Translations under genes and position numbers: made by a program
Source: Dasyornis broadbenti
Lineage: Eukaryota; Chordata; Aves; Passeriformes; Dasyornithidae
Length of the DNA stretch: 64,000 bases
Direction: 5' to 3'
Assembly (NCBI GenBank): GCA_013397935.1
Contig: VZRN01000755.1
Location: forward strand, 82,237 to 146,236
Notes under the pieces: generated by a model
What the model was told of the DNA's origin: nothing
What the model saw: only the letters and a program-made list of their open reading frames with translations
Databases searched by the model: none
Shown here: piece by piece, positions 36,401 through 50,352 of the stretch
Numbering within the stretch: the first letter of the stretch is position 1
How the letters are laid out: each line of letters opens with the position of its first letter

Positions 36401-39400
36401 CCTTCCCGTAGGAAGGTGCAAAAGGAAAAAAAAAACCTCTACCAGAGAAAGAGACCTTTGCAGATTTTGTTCTATTAATAATAAAAAAAAAAATAATCTT
36501 AATTTCTTCAGTGCATCATCCTAATCCTTCCATTGCCTAAACATTCCCTCGGTGGAAAAGGCAGTCAATCATTTTTAGCAGTAATTAAGCAGCCAGAGCT
36601 CCATCATCACGCTTGGAATGCCCATTGGTGGAATGAAGTTGGGAATGCACATCCTGGCAGAAGCAGCTTCTCAGAAGCTCTTCCTTATCCACTGAACTAC
36701 TTGAAAAAAATAAACCCTACAAACCCCCAAACCCGTCGCGCACACTTACAAACCCCTGCCTACACGATTTTTAAAATTCACCCTTTTTGATAAATATTTC
36801 ACACACACAAGCTCAATCACAATTCATCCCAGCAAAAATAAATAGCCCACAAGTGATTTTTCAGGCTCAAATGACGCTTCTGCATTTCAAGCAACCAGGG
36901 GAGTTGTGCACGTGGCACTGCCTGTCACCAGCCAGTCAGGGTTTCCCATCTGGAGACTCAAATGTGAGAGGAAGAAAGACACAGTGACCCAGACAGTTTC
37001 GGGAAGTTATTTGTGCTCTCAGTGAATCCACAGTGCCAACCCAGGGGCCACCCACTGAAAACCAGCAATGGGTTGGGGTGGCTGTGGCCTTACCGGCCTG
37101 AAACCTTCTGGGATGGGCTGGAGCAGCATTTAGCTAAAGTTTAGACCATGTCCCAGGTTTGCACCTGACAAGCGTATTTATGTCAAAAATCCCTATTATT
37201 TTATCCTCTAAATTAATTCTAAAAGCTGGATTTAACTGGCTCGTGGACAGCACAAGGCTGCACAGACAGTAAATCCAGAAAGGATTCTGTGAAAGCAAAT
37301 TTTGACAAATTCTGTTGGCAGTACACTTTTCCCGGAGTATCCCGGGAAAGGCCTGAATGTAAAAATGACCACAGATCCACATGAGCAGGCAAGTTAGAAA
37401 CATCCAAAGCCAAAAGATGCTTTGGTGTAATGATATTTTATGTGCTTACAAAATGCATTTCACCACAAACGGTATCAAGACTGTCTCAAAAAGCTGGCAC
37501 ATGATTTTAACCTGTGTCTTGGATTAAAATAGAAAGCAATAATATATCAGTGAGTCCCATAATGGAAATTAATTTATGAATTTGTCTCTGCAAACCCAAT
37601 TATTCCCATCACACCACAGAAGCTTAAACAGACAGAAGCAAAGGGCTTCAGTCCACCGGGCTCTAGCTATTCATTTATTTGAACAGTTTCTGCAACAGGC
37701 CTTAAACAGCCTCTGGAAAATTCCTGAAGACTTTCTAATACAAATGGGAAGTTTGTTTACATTCTGATCTCCAACACAAACATCACTGACTGCTGCTGGT
37801 GTTTGATCACATCCCAGTTAATCTACTTTGGTGTAAAAGATGCTTCCAAGACTTCACGCACTCTGTTGATCTAAAAGGTGTCTACTAAAAATGACAAAAA
37901 AAAGGAAAAAAAAAAAAAATGGCTTCACAGAAGCAGGGATACAAGGATGTGGAAACTCCAGCTGACATCTTGCATTAATAATCTTTCTGCAGAAATCCAC
38001 TTGCTCACAGATTTGCCTGTGCTGGTGGCCTTACTGCAGGGGAGGATGTGAAGAAGATGAAGCCAGTGAGCATCGAATGGGACTGGGTGATAAGGGAGGC
38101 AACTTCCCACTTGAATTCTGTCATTCCATGGGCTTTCTTCAGAAGAAGAAATATTGAAAGGAAGTACTTGACAGCCTTGCAGATAAAAAGAACATATGAA
38201 TTAGGGGAAAAACATCAAAATCATTCGTACCCGTGCTACGGTAGAAATTCCTTTGAATAAACTCAAATGTTGGGGTACACAAACAAGATATGAGATGCCG
38301 AAAGGAAAACACCCTGTGGAGAGACAATGCCCTGAGGTTTTGGATTCCATCCTGTCACCACATTTCCCCGTGTTTGCACATGGGCAATGCTGTGCCTTTT
38401 CTGCTGCAGCTCCCGTGGCAAGGGGAGGTGTTACTGCCTGGCGCTTGCTCCCGGCAAGGGCAGCAGGACAGGCCGGAGCCTGCTGAAACCTGGGATCTGC
38501 TCCAGCCAGGAAAAGACTTTACCCCCAGCAGATTCAGCAGTGGCAAAACTGTTGTCTTGGGGAGCGCAGCGTGGATGCGGTGCCTGCCTGGAGACAGCGG
38601 AGCTGTCGAGGAAGGGCTCAGCCGGCGCCGCTTCATCCCCACGGTAGCGCCGAATCTTGCGCTGCACTCGGGAACATCTATTTCTGAGAGGCACTGGAAG
38701 GAAGAGGCATCTCAGATCATAAACTCCAGACTCCTTGGTTGGCATGGCAACTGCATCACATAATTCGTTTCTTAACATTTAGCCAAGCTCCATCTTGGAA
38801 CTTCTCAGATTTCTTGTCCCTGCTATTCCCGTTAGGCCTAGAACCTCTGAAAAGAGCTGGCATTTTTTTCTCATTTCTGCCCTAGGTGTGACCAGTTTAT
38901 ATTAATAATTTTTTTTTCCTGTGCCAAACTACCAAAAGCCTAAATAGCCTTTATTTTCCTCCTACTTTCCCAGCATTCCACAAACATATCAGGTGGGAGT
39001 AATGTCCTGCCTTGGCTAAATGCACATTTTAATAACATATTATGACAAAGTTGAAAACCTGAGCGGAGCATAACAGCTGCCAGTTCTTCAAAGACTTTTT
39101 ATTTGTTCTAATGTGTCTAACTTGAGTCAAAGCAGCTCATGAAGATGGTCACACATGCATCTGTATTTCACCCAGCTCCCACTGCCCCCATGCCAGTGTC
39201 TGACCTCCCTCAAGGGAAATGCACAACTTGCTTTCTTCTGGGAAGTACAAACTCCATGGTTTAAGTTTGGGATCAAAGCTGACCCTCCAAAAAAGCAGCA
39301 GGGTTAAAATTGCTGTTTGTTTCTTAGCCATGGCTTGATTTAAAAGGCAGAACTATGTTAAATTAGCACACTCATCTAAAATTTTGCATTTTGCATTCTG

Positions 39401-42199
39401 ATACCTAACCTGAACGCTGTGGAAAGCAAGTGGCTCCCATCCTCATGAGACTACACAGAACATTTAAACATCACTCAATTATCTGGACCCTATTAAAAAT
39501 TTTTGTCCTATTAAACATAATGGGTTCCATTAATCAGTACCTGTTCCTATTTTGAATCATTTGGTTTAAGTCACATTTCATTGGAGAGGTTCAATTAACT
39601 TTATTGCAGTTGATTGAGCTGCAGTGTTCCGCAATCAATTAAGTGGCACTTGGGATGAATTTGTCCGATGTCTGCCAGGTGCAAGAGGTGGCAGCTTCTC
39701 ATGTTGCAACTTCTCTCAGGGGAAAAAAAAAAAAAATCCAGTGAACTGTGCACATCTGTTTTGCTTCTTTTTTCCTTAAAATAAACTCACAGAAGGTAAG
39801 CCGATAACTGATATTTTTTTTTTCCACATTCCAATGCTCAAAAAAATACGTTCGAGTTTAAAATTCAATGAAATTAAAATGAAGTTTGAACTGCAGCAGA
39901 GAGTATCTGAACATTCATCTTGTGAACACGCCTCTTATATTGAATTTGTTCTCATAGCCTATAAATTATGGTACAGAGACAGCACCAAAAATAGGGCACC
40001 AAAAATAGCAAACTAGAGGTCACCCATATAGTAAAGAAACCTCTCGAGCATGTCTGCCCTTCACAGATGAAAGCATGCATGAAAATCTGAAACTGCTTAA
40101 CTGCTGCAACCAGAGCTGCTTCCACCTCGTTCCCCTGACACATCCACAGCCATCCTCCTCTGCTGGGGGTTACTCTGAGGTGGAAGCAAGCGGAGGAAAG
40201 AAGAGAAATGCAACCCAAGCTGCACATCCAAGGAGCTGGAAAAGAAACTCTCACCCCTCCACTCTCCCCTGCTGGCCACTCACCCACGTCCCAGTTTGCC
40301 ACTCCCTCAGTGGAGTCGCTGATGCTTCGTGAGGCCCTTGTGATAAACTGACTGCAGAGGGGAGAAAAAGAATCAAATAAGAAAAGGATAATTTTGCTCC
40401 GGATCACGGATTGTCACCGTGATCTGAGCGCTGGGCCAGCTCTGGGCAGCACAGTGGACGGAGCTGCTCTGTTCTGCTGACGAGCTTTGGAGAAGCCTCC
40501 TTTAGGCAGCCCCTGTGGCCTCCCTCAGCTCCTCTGGGACAGCTCTGCAGGGCAGCACCAAGAACAGGACCCCTCGGGGGGCACAGTTCATTTCCAAGCC
40601 AGCTTTCCCTGGAGCCGGCAGCAGCTTCCCCCTGGGGACAGCAATGGGGAGCAGGGGGAGCTGAGGAGCGTTCCCGCTGTGCCCCGGGAACAGCACCCAC
40701 CTGCACACCCCGCCCTCCAAAGCCACCGAGGGCTTCAGACCCCAGTTCAATAATTCCCAGCCTCACGCTGGAGGAAAACAGGAGGCTGTGTTCCACCCTA
40801 AAAATATCATATTTTTTCAAATGGGGAGCGCGGTGCTATTATGCAAGCACCGAGAGGACAATGGATCTTTATTTGAATTCTGAATGAACCACTTGAGAAG
40901 TATTTACAGGAGGTAGAAGCTCGCAGGCTGAGCCCTGCTATTTTTAAAGCTGTGCATACCTACTCTAAAGGCCATTAGGCAGAGAATTCTAAAAGATGTA
41001 TCAAAATATAGATCTCTTTATGAGCATTAATAATACAGCCCAATATTAATTTACATTAGGTAAGCACCCATTAGTCAGGCAACACAATTTAAAATTAAAC
41101 CCTGTACATGGGGTATAAACTGACTGATTCTGTACATTTCAATGATTTTCTGTTAAAACCTTCCCAGAGATTACACAGATATATTGACAGAAAGTGTTGT
41201 CATCATGTGTTGATAATCTATATTTCCTCCTCCCACATACAGTCACTTTCCAGAAAATGCATCTGCTCTAAGAACAATATTTAAAAAAAAACTGTATTGC
41301 TCATGCATCCCTCTTTATGCAGGAAAACCTAATGTTAGAGCGGATGGAGACAATTCTTTCTTAAAGCCATGTTACTTTTAACTAGGCGGCCTTAAACTTG
41401 GAATCCCTTCGGAGTTTAATTTGGAGGCCATGGGAGTGAGGACTGAAGTCTGGGCCTAAGGAGTGTCTAAGCACATACAGAATAATCAAACTCAAACAAC
41501 AAATGTTCTCTGTGTTAGATTAGAATGAAGAAATACCCATCAGTCAGTTGGTGATGTGTGAGTGTCCTATTTTAATTCAGAAAATTGCTAATTGCACTAA
41601 CCATACTGCAGCTTTCGTGCGTGTTTTATGCCAGACTTCCCAAACTGAAGATAAACCCCAAAAGGAGATATCAGTGACGGAGTCATTGCACAACACAAAC
41701 ACGGAAATGTTTCATTTCCATGAAACAACCTCAAAAGGACACCCGAATCTATAGCCATAATTGTGATGTAGAACAGACACGAGCCACAAATACAGTGTTC
41801 CACAGCATTAACTCAACGAAAGACACCAAAGACAACTTTTGCAGCTCTCTTTAAAGAAAACAAACTTGTTTATAAGAGCAACTTCATTAATTCATAATGA
41901 GGCTTTTTGTTACCACTTCAAAGAAGCGACGTTCTAATTTACTTACTCTGCACAGAATAACCACTTTTTATCATCTCAAGCAAGAGTATAACTGCAAAAA
42001 GCTCCTCTGTTAAGAAGAAGTGATTTCTTCTGGAGAGTGAACAAGCATCAGAGGAGGATAATGGCGGATTCCTCAGAGCATTTTGTCACAGCGAATAAGA
42101 ATCACCAACAAACCTTTCATTAAGTTTGATTTTATTTGTAAATAGTTCGAAATAAAAATCTATTTCGGGAGGATCTGGTGACTCACAGAGCACGAGGCA

Positions 42200-42720
42200 A
42201 TTTCCTGGCCTTTAAAGAGACTCCACTTTGCCTGCAGAGAGCTCCAGCCCCGAGGGAACATCCTCCAGCAAAAGGCAGAACCAGCGGAGCAAGGCTCTGC
42301 CTTCGGCCCTGCTCCCGGGCTGAGGATGCCCACAGCACCTGCAGCCTCTCCTTCGGACACATTTGCTCCACGGCCCAATTCTGTACCGAAACAAAGCTTT
42401 GGAAACGCTTCTGGAGACACTTCCTGCCTTCTAGCGGCCAGAAGGAAGCCAAAGCTGCCGCCTTCCTCCTTGCAGCCCCCGGAGTCAGCAGCGCGGGCGC
42501 CTGCCGGCGCACAGCAGGCAGCTGGGCGATGCTGTGGGTGAATCAGTGCTGTTACACACTGACATTTCAGGAACACTCCGAGGAGCTGCACAGCCCTGTG
42601 CCAGCGTAGCAGCTCGGCAGAAGAGCCTCGTGGAGATCAACGTGCCCCAAACCTGAGCACAGGCACCGGGGAGAGGGAGGCGAACGAAGCGCGAGCGACA
42701 AAGGAAGCCCAAGCAACGCG
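42200..42720. other. GC- and CpG-richer patch in the long SHANK2 intron
   Basis: This stretch is clearly richer in G+C and in CG dinucleotides (for example GCGAACGAAGCGCGAGCGAC near 42680) than the AT-rich intron around it. ORFs up to 143 codons occur in several frames, which is expected in GC-rich sequence. No protein family or splice structure was recognised. It could be a regulatory element or old repeat. Confidence 0.4.
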
Positions 42721-45382
42721 AACATCAATCAGAAAGCGGCAGCCTCGTTTGTACCAACAGAAATTTTAGAATCACTGGAAAAGCCCTCCAAGATCACAGT
42801 TTTGCAGATTTGTTCTCCTGCCGCTTTTATTTTCTGTGCATTAAATTAAAAAAAAAAAAACCCAAACCCCTAAGTTAACAAACAGCAAAGCCCCAGTGAG
42901 TTAGATCCTGTGCTAAATATTTTGGAATGTGAATTAAGTCTTAAACACACAAGGAAAGATCAGAAGAGGAACTTAATATGTTAAGAAGAACAGAAAGAGA
43001 TGGTGCTGCCCCACACTGAAGGGCAGAAATGCACTGTGCTTCCAAACATAAGGAACGGCAACTTAGGTTTAAACACCAAATATGATGCAAATTCCTTATA
43101 ATTCAAATTAAATTTGTAACTGGCTGTTGTAGAATGGAGTGTAAATGTCAAGCAAGTTCTTAGGCAAAGGTTTAAAACTTGCAGGCACTGTGGAAAGAGC
43201 TAATATTTCCCACAAAGCTGGAATTGCCAAACACTGTGTCGGGGTGACTCGGATACTGCCCTTGCTGGATGGGTTCAGGGAGACTTCAGGAGCTCAAACT
43301 CCTGAGGTGCTCAGCAACCTGCGTCCCCCTGCACAGGAGATGAAACTGCCCAAGATGCTGGAATGGCTCCTGATGAGCCAAAGCTTCATCCCAAATCCCC
43401 GTCACCGGAAGGGCGGGGCGGATGCTCTCTGCTGGCAGCGATGCAGAGGGAACGTCACCACCGCAGCCAGCCCGTCCTGAGCACTGCCCCCTAAACCCTG
43501 CTTGGCCAGCACCTCCAAGGGCACTCCCACCGCAGCATTTGGGAACCAGCTTGGGCTGGGGACCATTTCCAGGGCCTGGATGGACGCAGCTGCCTGGCTT
43601 CGGAGCCTGACTCCATCTGTGTGACAGCACGCTGCTCCCTGCCAGCGGCCACACATCCCAGAGAACTTGGAATGCTTTAATTTCCCAGCCTGTGTGAATT
43701 TTGCGTGCTCCAGACAAACCTGAGAAAAAGAACTTTGCGTTTTGCCAACCATGCATCAGGTAACCCCGCTGGAGGTTACCGATTTCATTTCGTAGCTGGC
43801 AGGAGCCATTTCTTTAACGCCACGTTGCTCACGTGGCTTTCCCATCTCACATGGAGACAGAGCTGTGAGAAGGAGGCCCACTCACAGCTCCAATGCAGAA
43901 ATTTTAGATGACTTTAAGGGTAGGGATTGATTCTCCTTGAGTGCCATCCTCTTTTTTAATCCAGCCTCTGAGCTCTTTGCCTAATTGCCCAAATTGCAGT
44001 AGCATCACATCTGATTTCTCTCCAAGTACCTTGACCTAAATCAGCTTTGTCCCAGTTACTGGCATTGACAAGTCTGGCAATGGTAGAGGGACAATTTCAG
44101 TGCATCCTAATATGCTTTTTATTGATTTCCAGGTGGGGTTTTTTTTAGACTACAAGGAAGACAGCCATGAAAGACATGATTTAGATTCTGAAGTCTGACT
44201 GAGGCAACGTAAGAGCTTCAGCTCTAGGAAACTTTGTAAAAAGCAGCCTTAGTGTGTGCTACTCACTCGTGCTACTGTGCCCCCCAAATCGTGCGCAGGC
44301 AGCACTGCTGGAATTGCCCAAATCCCAGGCAGAATATCTTCTGCCACTGGGTTTGATTAGAGCATGACTGTCAGCCTTCAGAGCATCTCCCTGCAGAACA
44401 CAAGGAATGCCTGATCCACAACCAAAGCTCCCGAGAGTCTCTGAAATTAAAACTATTTTTAGGCACCCTAAAGTTGTGCTGTCTGAAATAGTTAAGCGAG
44501 CCATTGTTGCTAATCCATAGTTCCTTTCACACCCATATATAATACATGCTTATCAGCCAGAGCACATTTCTTACTGAGGGAGCACAGTTTTGTCCAGAGG
44601 AACGGAGAAAAAAAGGTAGGTGTGTGCATTTGACAAGGGTTAGATGCACTGGAAATAACTCTGCTAAAAGGCATGGGACCAGCAGAAAGCTGGGGGGTTC
44701 AGAGGCAGCACTTGAAAACCAAATAAATCAATCAATCAGGCAGACAGAATATGCCATTAATTAGTTCTGCTGGTTTCTAAGTGGGGAGGAGCTGCTCTGG
44801 TCTGATCGAGCCTTTACTGACTCCATCAAATGGCCAACGTTGGTACAACAGGCAAGGGCTGCTCAGAAATAACACAGAAGGACAATGGGAAAACCAGCTT
44901 TTTAAGCATAAATTGACTCCAATTTTAACATTTTCTGTAAAATTCACTGGGGTTTGTATGTGGAAGTCAGGGCAAAGAAGCCGAGTTTCCTGATTTTCTG
45001 TGCTATTCCTGTGGGCCTGGCGGCTGTTTCTTTGGGAATTCCTGATCTCTGTGGTTACTGTGGACATTCCTGTTCAGCTTTATTTTCAAAGGAAAAGGAA
45101 GAGAGTGTCTCAAAGAATAGTACTCAAAAATCGGGAATATTGAAGAAAGTAGCAGCAACTCCCTGGAAAGTTTTCCTGCGTCTATGGCACAGGCAGAACT
45201 TCCATGTGTAGGAAGTTGTGTGGATGCAAGAACTCTAAAAACAGACGTTTTGTCACTTTGGTTCAAGATCAAAGACCTAGAAAACAGGATGCAGCCTCCT
45301 CAAAGCATCAGCTTCTCAATTTACCATCTAATCTATCTCCATTATTGCTCCAAAAGAAATCATTTTACCGTAAAATCCCGGC

Positions 45383-45461
45383 ATCATAGAATGGTTTGGG
45401 CTGGAAGGGACCTCTAGAGTCCAACGCCCTTTGCCATGGGCATGGACATCCTTCAGTAGGG
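45383..45461 (-). mobile_element. Short CR1 3'-end fragment
   Basis: CATCATAGAATGGTTTGGGC followed by TGGAAGGGACCTCTAGAGTC and CCATGGGCATGGACATCC is the reverse complement of the CR1 3' terminus. It is strongly 5'-truncated. Confidence 0.88.
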
Positions 45462-46259
45462 TTGGGTTCCTTCCCATAAACCCAAACGTTAGGACAGAGG
45501 CAAATAAATGTCCCTGCTGCACATAAAATAAAGCAACTTCATTGGAACTTTAGAAACCAAGCCAAGATTGCATCTTAGAACAATATCATAACCTGTCTGC
45601 ACCAAGAGTAAACTGCTAAGAGCTCCAAAACAGGCAGTATCTTGGGGTTAGTTGCTTAGCAATTGAAATTTCTCTTTCAGAACCCAAAGGAGGCCCTAAC
45701 AGTACCTTTTGTGATTAGAACTTGAAGTTTTCCTTCGTGACAGCACAGTTGGGATGTTCTTAGCCATGAATCAATCACCATGAAGAATTTTGTTTGACAT
45801 AGCTGCAGCCCATCTGGAAGGTTGCAGGAGACGTAATGTGGCTGAAAGTGATGATTTCCTGCCGCCCATGACAGCCAGCAAGAAGCAACAAAACAAAAAA
45901 AACCCCCTCACTGGCAATTACAGAGGTTCAGAACTTTCCCTTGTGAAGCTGGATTAGCTAAAAGCTTCCTAGGGAAAACTTGGTCACAGAAAGAATAAGC
46001 TCTGGTTACTTATTTCCCTCCCTTTGTCATGCAGCAGGCCACAGATTAAAAAGACGCACAGAGGAAAGTCAGGCACTTGGAGGGTTTGCCAGTATTTTGA
46101 TCAGTGACCAAAGCCAGTGAACTGCACTTTGTCTTGTCTTTTATGTAAGAATCAGGATGAGTCATGCAGGACTAAAATAAACACCTTCTTAGAGGCAGTC
46201 TTGCTAATAATAGCTGCTACATCTTTAGTCTTCCCCGCCTGAAACTACTCTATTACTAA

Positions 46260-47180
46260 AGCAGTAGTAGGGGCCACAGCACGCTCAGGGATGAATTCTA
46301 CCTCTGCTGCTTTCACCTCCCTGATTTGCTGCCTGGGTGGTATCAAAACACACCATTCCCAGCAGACACTCGCTCTGGGTTTGTGTGGCACAGTTTGGCA
46401 GCAGGGAGAACTGCGGGGGTGGCTGCTGGGGGAAGCTGCTGGAAGGTTCTGATGGAGCCAATGCCGCGATGGACTCGATGCTGGCCATGGCCAAGCCCAG
46501 CAGCAACGGTGGGAGCAGCTGGGGTGAGAAAATGTGAGGGGAACAGCTCTGCAGACGCCCAGGACAGGGAAGGAGGAGAGGCAGGAGGTGCTCCAGAGGC
46601 AGCTGTGGCCCTGCAGCCCATGGGGGTCCATAGGGACCCAGCTGCAGCCCATGGAGGAGCCCACGCTGGAGCAGCGCCGTGCCTGGAGGAGGCTGGGGCC
46701 CCACAGGGAGCAGGGTCCTGTGAGCCCCCAGCAGACCCACAGTCATCTGTTCCTCAAGGACTGACCCATGGAAGGGACCCACACTTTGGGGCACTTTGGG
46801 AAGAACTGCAGCCCATGGGAAGGACTGATGCTGGGGGAGTTCAGGCTCTTCTCCCCTCTCTGGAGCAGGGGAAGGGTGTGAGGAGTGCAGCCGCCGAGGA
46901 GGAAGGAGCACCAATGGCCACAGCCCCCATTTCCCATCCCAGGGTGCCACTCTGGGGGGAAATCAGGAGGGAAGCTGAGCCTGGCAAGAAGGGAGGGGTG
47001 CAGGGGAAGGTGTTTTAGGATCTGTTTTCTGTTTCTCCTTACCCTGATTTGAGCTGTTACAAATTAAATTAATTTTTCTCCAAGTCAATCTGTTTTGCCA
47101 GTGAGAGTGGCAGGTGAGGGATCTCTCCCTGTCTTTATCTCAGTCCAGGAGCCTTTTGGAGTATTTTCTCTCCCTGAAAC
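46260..47180 (+). mobile_element. LTR-like interspersed repeat of songbird endogenous-retrovirus type (truncated)
   Basis: The block differs from its surroundings: GC-rich, with repeated phrases such as GCAGCCCATGG, CACGCTGGAGCAG and GAAGGACTGATG. It then has GAAGGGAGGGGTGCAGGGGA, AGGTGTTTTAGGATCTG, a near-AATAAA stretch (TTACAAATTAAATTAA), GTCTGTTTTGCCAGTGAGAG and GATCTCTCCCTGTCTTTATC. From memory this series is typical of LTRs of an endogenous retrovirus family abundant in passerines. The right end stops at TATTTTCTCTCCCTG, short of the usual U5 end and primer-binding site, so the copy looks truncated or is a partial solo LTR. No retroviral gene is visible. It lies antisense to SHANK2. ORFs of up to about 230 codons inside it are by-products of the GC-rich repeat. 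The left boundary is approximate. Confidence 0.62.
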
Positions 47181-50100
47181 ACCGGTACGTCCATGAACCC
47201 TGCATGGCACTTATACCAAAGAAAAGCTCGATTTGTGACTAGAAAACAGGAATACTGCCTATTCCTAAAACAGAAATCATGTCTGTGAACTGTTCTGTAC
47301 AAAGAGTAAATATTTTCAACGTATGCATCCCATAATAAACACACGAATGATGTTTTGACACTTTGAGGAAACTATTAAACCATGACGTGTCTTTCAGGTG
47401 TCATTGGGTAGGAAGGAGTATAACCATCTCCAGTGTTTTCACACAGAAAATTCAAATATTAAGTATTTGTCAAGTGCAGAACACTACCCAGGTAACGCCA
47501 GCCGAGGAATAAACCCTCCCACAGCACAGAAAAGCTCAATAAACCCAAGGAAAGGGAAATTTCCCTGAGGTACAACTGGACCATGAAACTGTTCATGGTT
47601 ATCCCGACAGACAGGCTCTTCCTGCTGGAATGTGCCTCAGACAACTGGATTTATGTTTCTCTGGAATGAAACAGTTCCCAGGTGCTGTCAAGCCCTCCAA
47701 GCTCTCCACAACATCCCCTCCTGTTCCTTCATCTGAGCAGTTAAAACAGCAGCTAGACAATGAGCTTGACATGGTGGTGGCTATCCTTCAAGACATCACG
47801 GACAGGAATAAATCCCTTTTTCCGGGTTGGATCAGCCTTCTGTACAGGGAAGACTTAGCCCAGTTAGAAACCACCTCTGCACTGGAACTGTTTCATTTCA
47901 AGATGGTCAGAATGATCATTTTTTAAAACACATTTTATAATTGTTCAAGGGGGGGGGGAAGCAATTTTTAGAAAAACAAGAGAATGCCCTGCAGGTTCAA
48001 CACAACTGATCTTTCATTACAAGCCTCAAACTGTCAGGTCACTGAACGTTGTCCTTCAAAACTGACAACCAAGACCGGCTCCTATTAGAAAAACATTGTC
48101 AGTGGCTTCTCCAAGACTGAAAAACCCCATTTAGCTTCCCATTTCCTCTGTGAAGTTCTTTTAATCATTTAGCCAAACTTGGAATGGCCAAACCACAACA
48201 GATTCCTTCATGGCGCTCCCAGTCCGCTCGCATTAGGAACATATGTCATTCGTGTTTTATCAGACACCAAAGGAACTTAATCTTGTTTCTTGGGCACTTC
48301 TGAATTCCTTCTGGCAAAGAGAGGCATTGAGATTGGAAAGTGAATTGTCCTGGCAGCAAAAGCAGTTTCTTCTTGGCCTTTAAACCATGCTCACCCCGCA
48401 CCACATATCTAGAAAGTGTTCCAAGTTTTCGTGGATATAACTTTATTCTCCTAAATTAATGAACTAAGTCAGTGCAGTAAATTAACAGGCTATGAGAATC
48501 TTTTTCACAGTATAAACCTGTGGCCATATAAATATAAAACCAGAAAGAAAGATGGGGATACCAATGGCAATACTCCAGCAGACCACCACCAGGGCTGCTG
48601 GCAGGGAGGCACCTGCCCGGCACAAGGGAGTGGGGATTGCCCTCCTGGCCCTGCCTTCCCGAATGTCTCTCCCAGCACACCATATGTTTCACACAGAATA
48701 TCCCAGATGGATGCTTAAAGGGTTCATTAATTCCTCAAACCCAGATTTCTAAGGGTCTGGACAGCTCAGAACTTTTTAAAATAGGGAGGGAGAAGGAAGA
48801 GGCAAAACCAAAACTGGGGGAAAGGGAGTTAATTGAAGATGTGTGCGGGGATGGTGGTGAGCATTTGGATTCCTTCCTTTGGATCCAGCGCTCCAGGACT
48901 GTCTCATTCCACTGAAATAACTATCTGTCCACCAATGACATTTTGAACACAGCTGCACTCTCGTGACACCAGGCACAACTCTGGAGGCTTGGCTTTGCTC
49001 AGAGCTGCAGCCTGCACTCGTCACAACACGAGCTGCAGTGATCCTTAACCTTCAGAGGAGCAAACACGTGGCCCACTAACACTCTTGGAGGGAAAAATTT
49101 CGTAACAGCCCAACAGCCAGAACAATCCATCAGGGCCTCTCCACTTCTCTTTCTTCGCTTTATTCTTTTCACTGCTTTGCCATCTTCCTCCTGCCACGGC
49201 ACAAGGTTGTGATGAATAAAATTCATTCACTCCCTCCCTACGTGTGGGGTCAGATTAATGCTGATTAACCTAAGGAGAGATGGATGGGATCCTGGAAACA
49301 CCTCCTTCACGAAATGTGCCCAGATCCTGCTGCTTTTGAAGGTGGAGCTCGAGAAGATCACGATGCAAAAGTCATCCAACGGAGCAGACAAGCAAGAGCT
49401 GAAAACTCCGGGAGGAATGAGCCATCAAGCCAAGAGCTTCCCCTGATATGCAGCCCCACATGGAGCACAAAAGGGATCTTTGGTCTTCCTCACGCAAATG
49501 AATTGAAAGCTGCACTTCAGGAAAAAATGCACACGCGTTGGAATGTAAGCAAAAATTTCACTGGTAGATGGCAGAAAAAGAGAGCAAAATTTGTAATGCA
49601 GATTTCTGCCTCCTTCTATTGTCATCTGTAATTTCACTGGTGCTATTTGACCTCTTTTCCAGCTCTTCTCTGGAAGAACAGATGGAAGTCGAGTGAAAAA
49701 CATGGAAAGGAACAGCAAAGTCTTATAACCCTCTGAGAACAACAAACAAGTGGTAGAAATTGAAATATTTTCCTTCCTTAGCGATGATTTTTAATAGATA
49801 TTTCCTCAGATACACCTTTTCTCCACAGTCCTTAGAACTCATAAACCAAAGAAGACAGCTTCCATTAAAACATTTCCTCAATTTCCTTAATATTTTTTTG
49901 CCTTATCACTGATCCAATGATAAAAGGCTCTGACATTTTACATTGACCTTTGAGGAAGGCACAGATGATCTATAATTAATTTTTAACATCTATATCTGCA
50001 GCATCTGGACAATTATTATCATATTAGAAGCCTTTGGAGCCAAAGAACTAACAGAATGTATGCCATCCATGAAAAAACAGTAAAAATACCTATCCACAGA

Positions 50101-50221
50101 AGTATTTGTTTGGAATTTGGTGGAGTCTGTGGCTCTGAAAGATGAAAAACGTGAGAGAGCATCCATTCCAGAAGAGCAGCTCAAGACGACAGGGCGAGGG
50201 GGAATGGCTTCAGGCTGCCAT

Positions 50222-50352
50222 TGGGCAGGTCTAGGTGGGATATTGGGAAGGAATTCCTGGCTGTGAGGGTGGGGAGGCCCTGGCACAGGGTGCCCAGAGA
50301 AGCTGGGGCTGCCCCTGGATCTCTGGCAGTCCCCAAGGCCAGGCTGGACCTC
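50222..50352 (+). mobile_element. CR1-type LINE fragment
   Basis: AAGGAATTCCTGGCTGTGAG, then GGTGGGGAGGCCCTGGCACA, then GGTGCCCAGAGAAGCTGGGG and AAGGCCAGGCTGGACCTCA match the sense strand of the CR1 3' region. The last part of the element is missing. Confidence 0.88.

Noticed and set aside
46285..47018. ORFs of 221 and 230 codons on opposite strands
   Set aside because: Both lie within the GC-rich LTR-like repeat and consist of its repeated phrases in translation.
47630..47926. Plus-strand 98-codon ORF with a helical-looking stretch (EQLKQQLDNELDMVVAILQD)
   Set aside because: It looks protein-like for about 25 residues, but I see no family match, splice sites or second exon. Chance is likelier.
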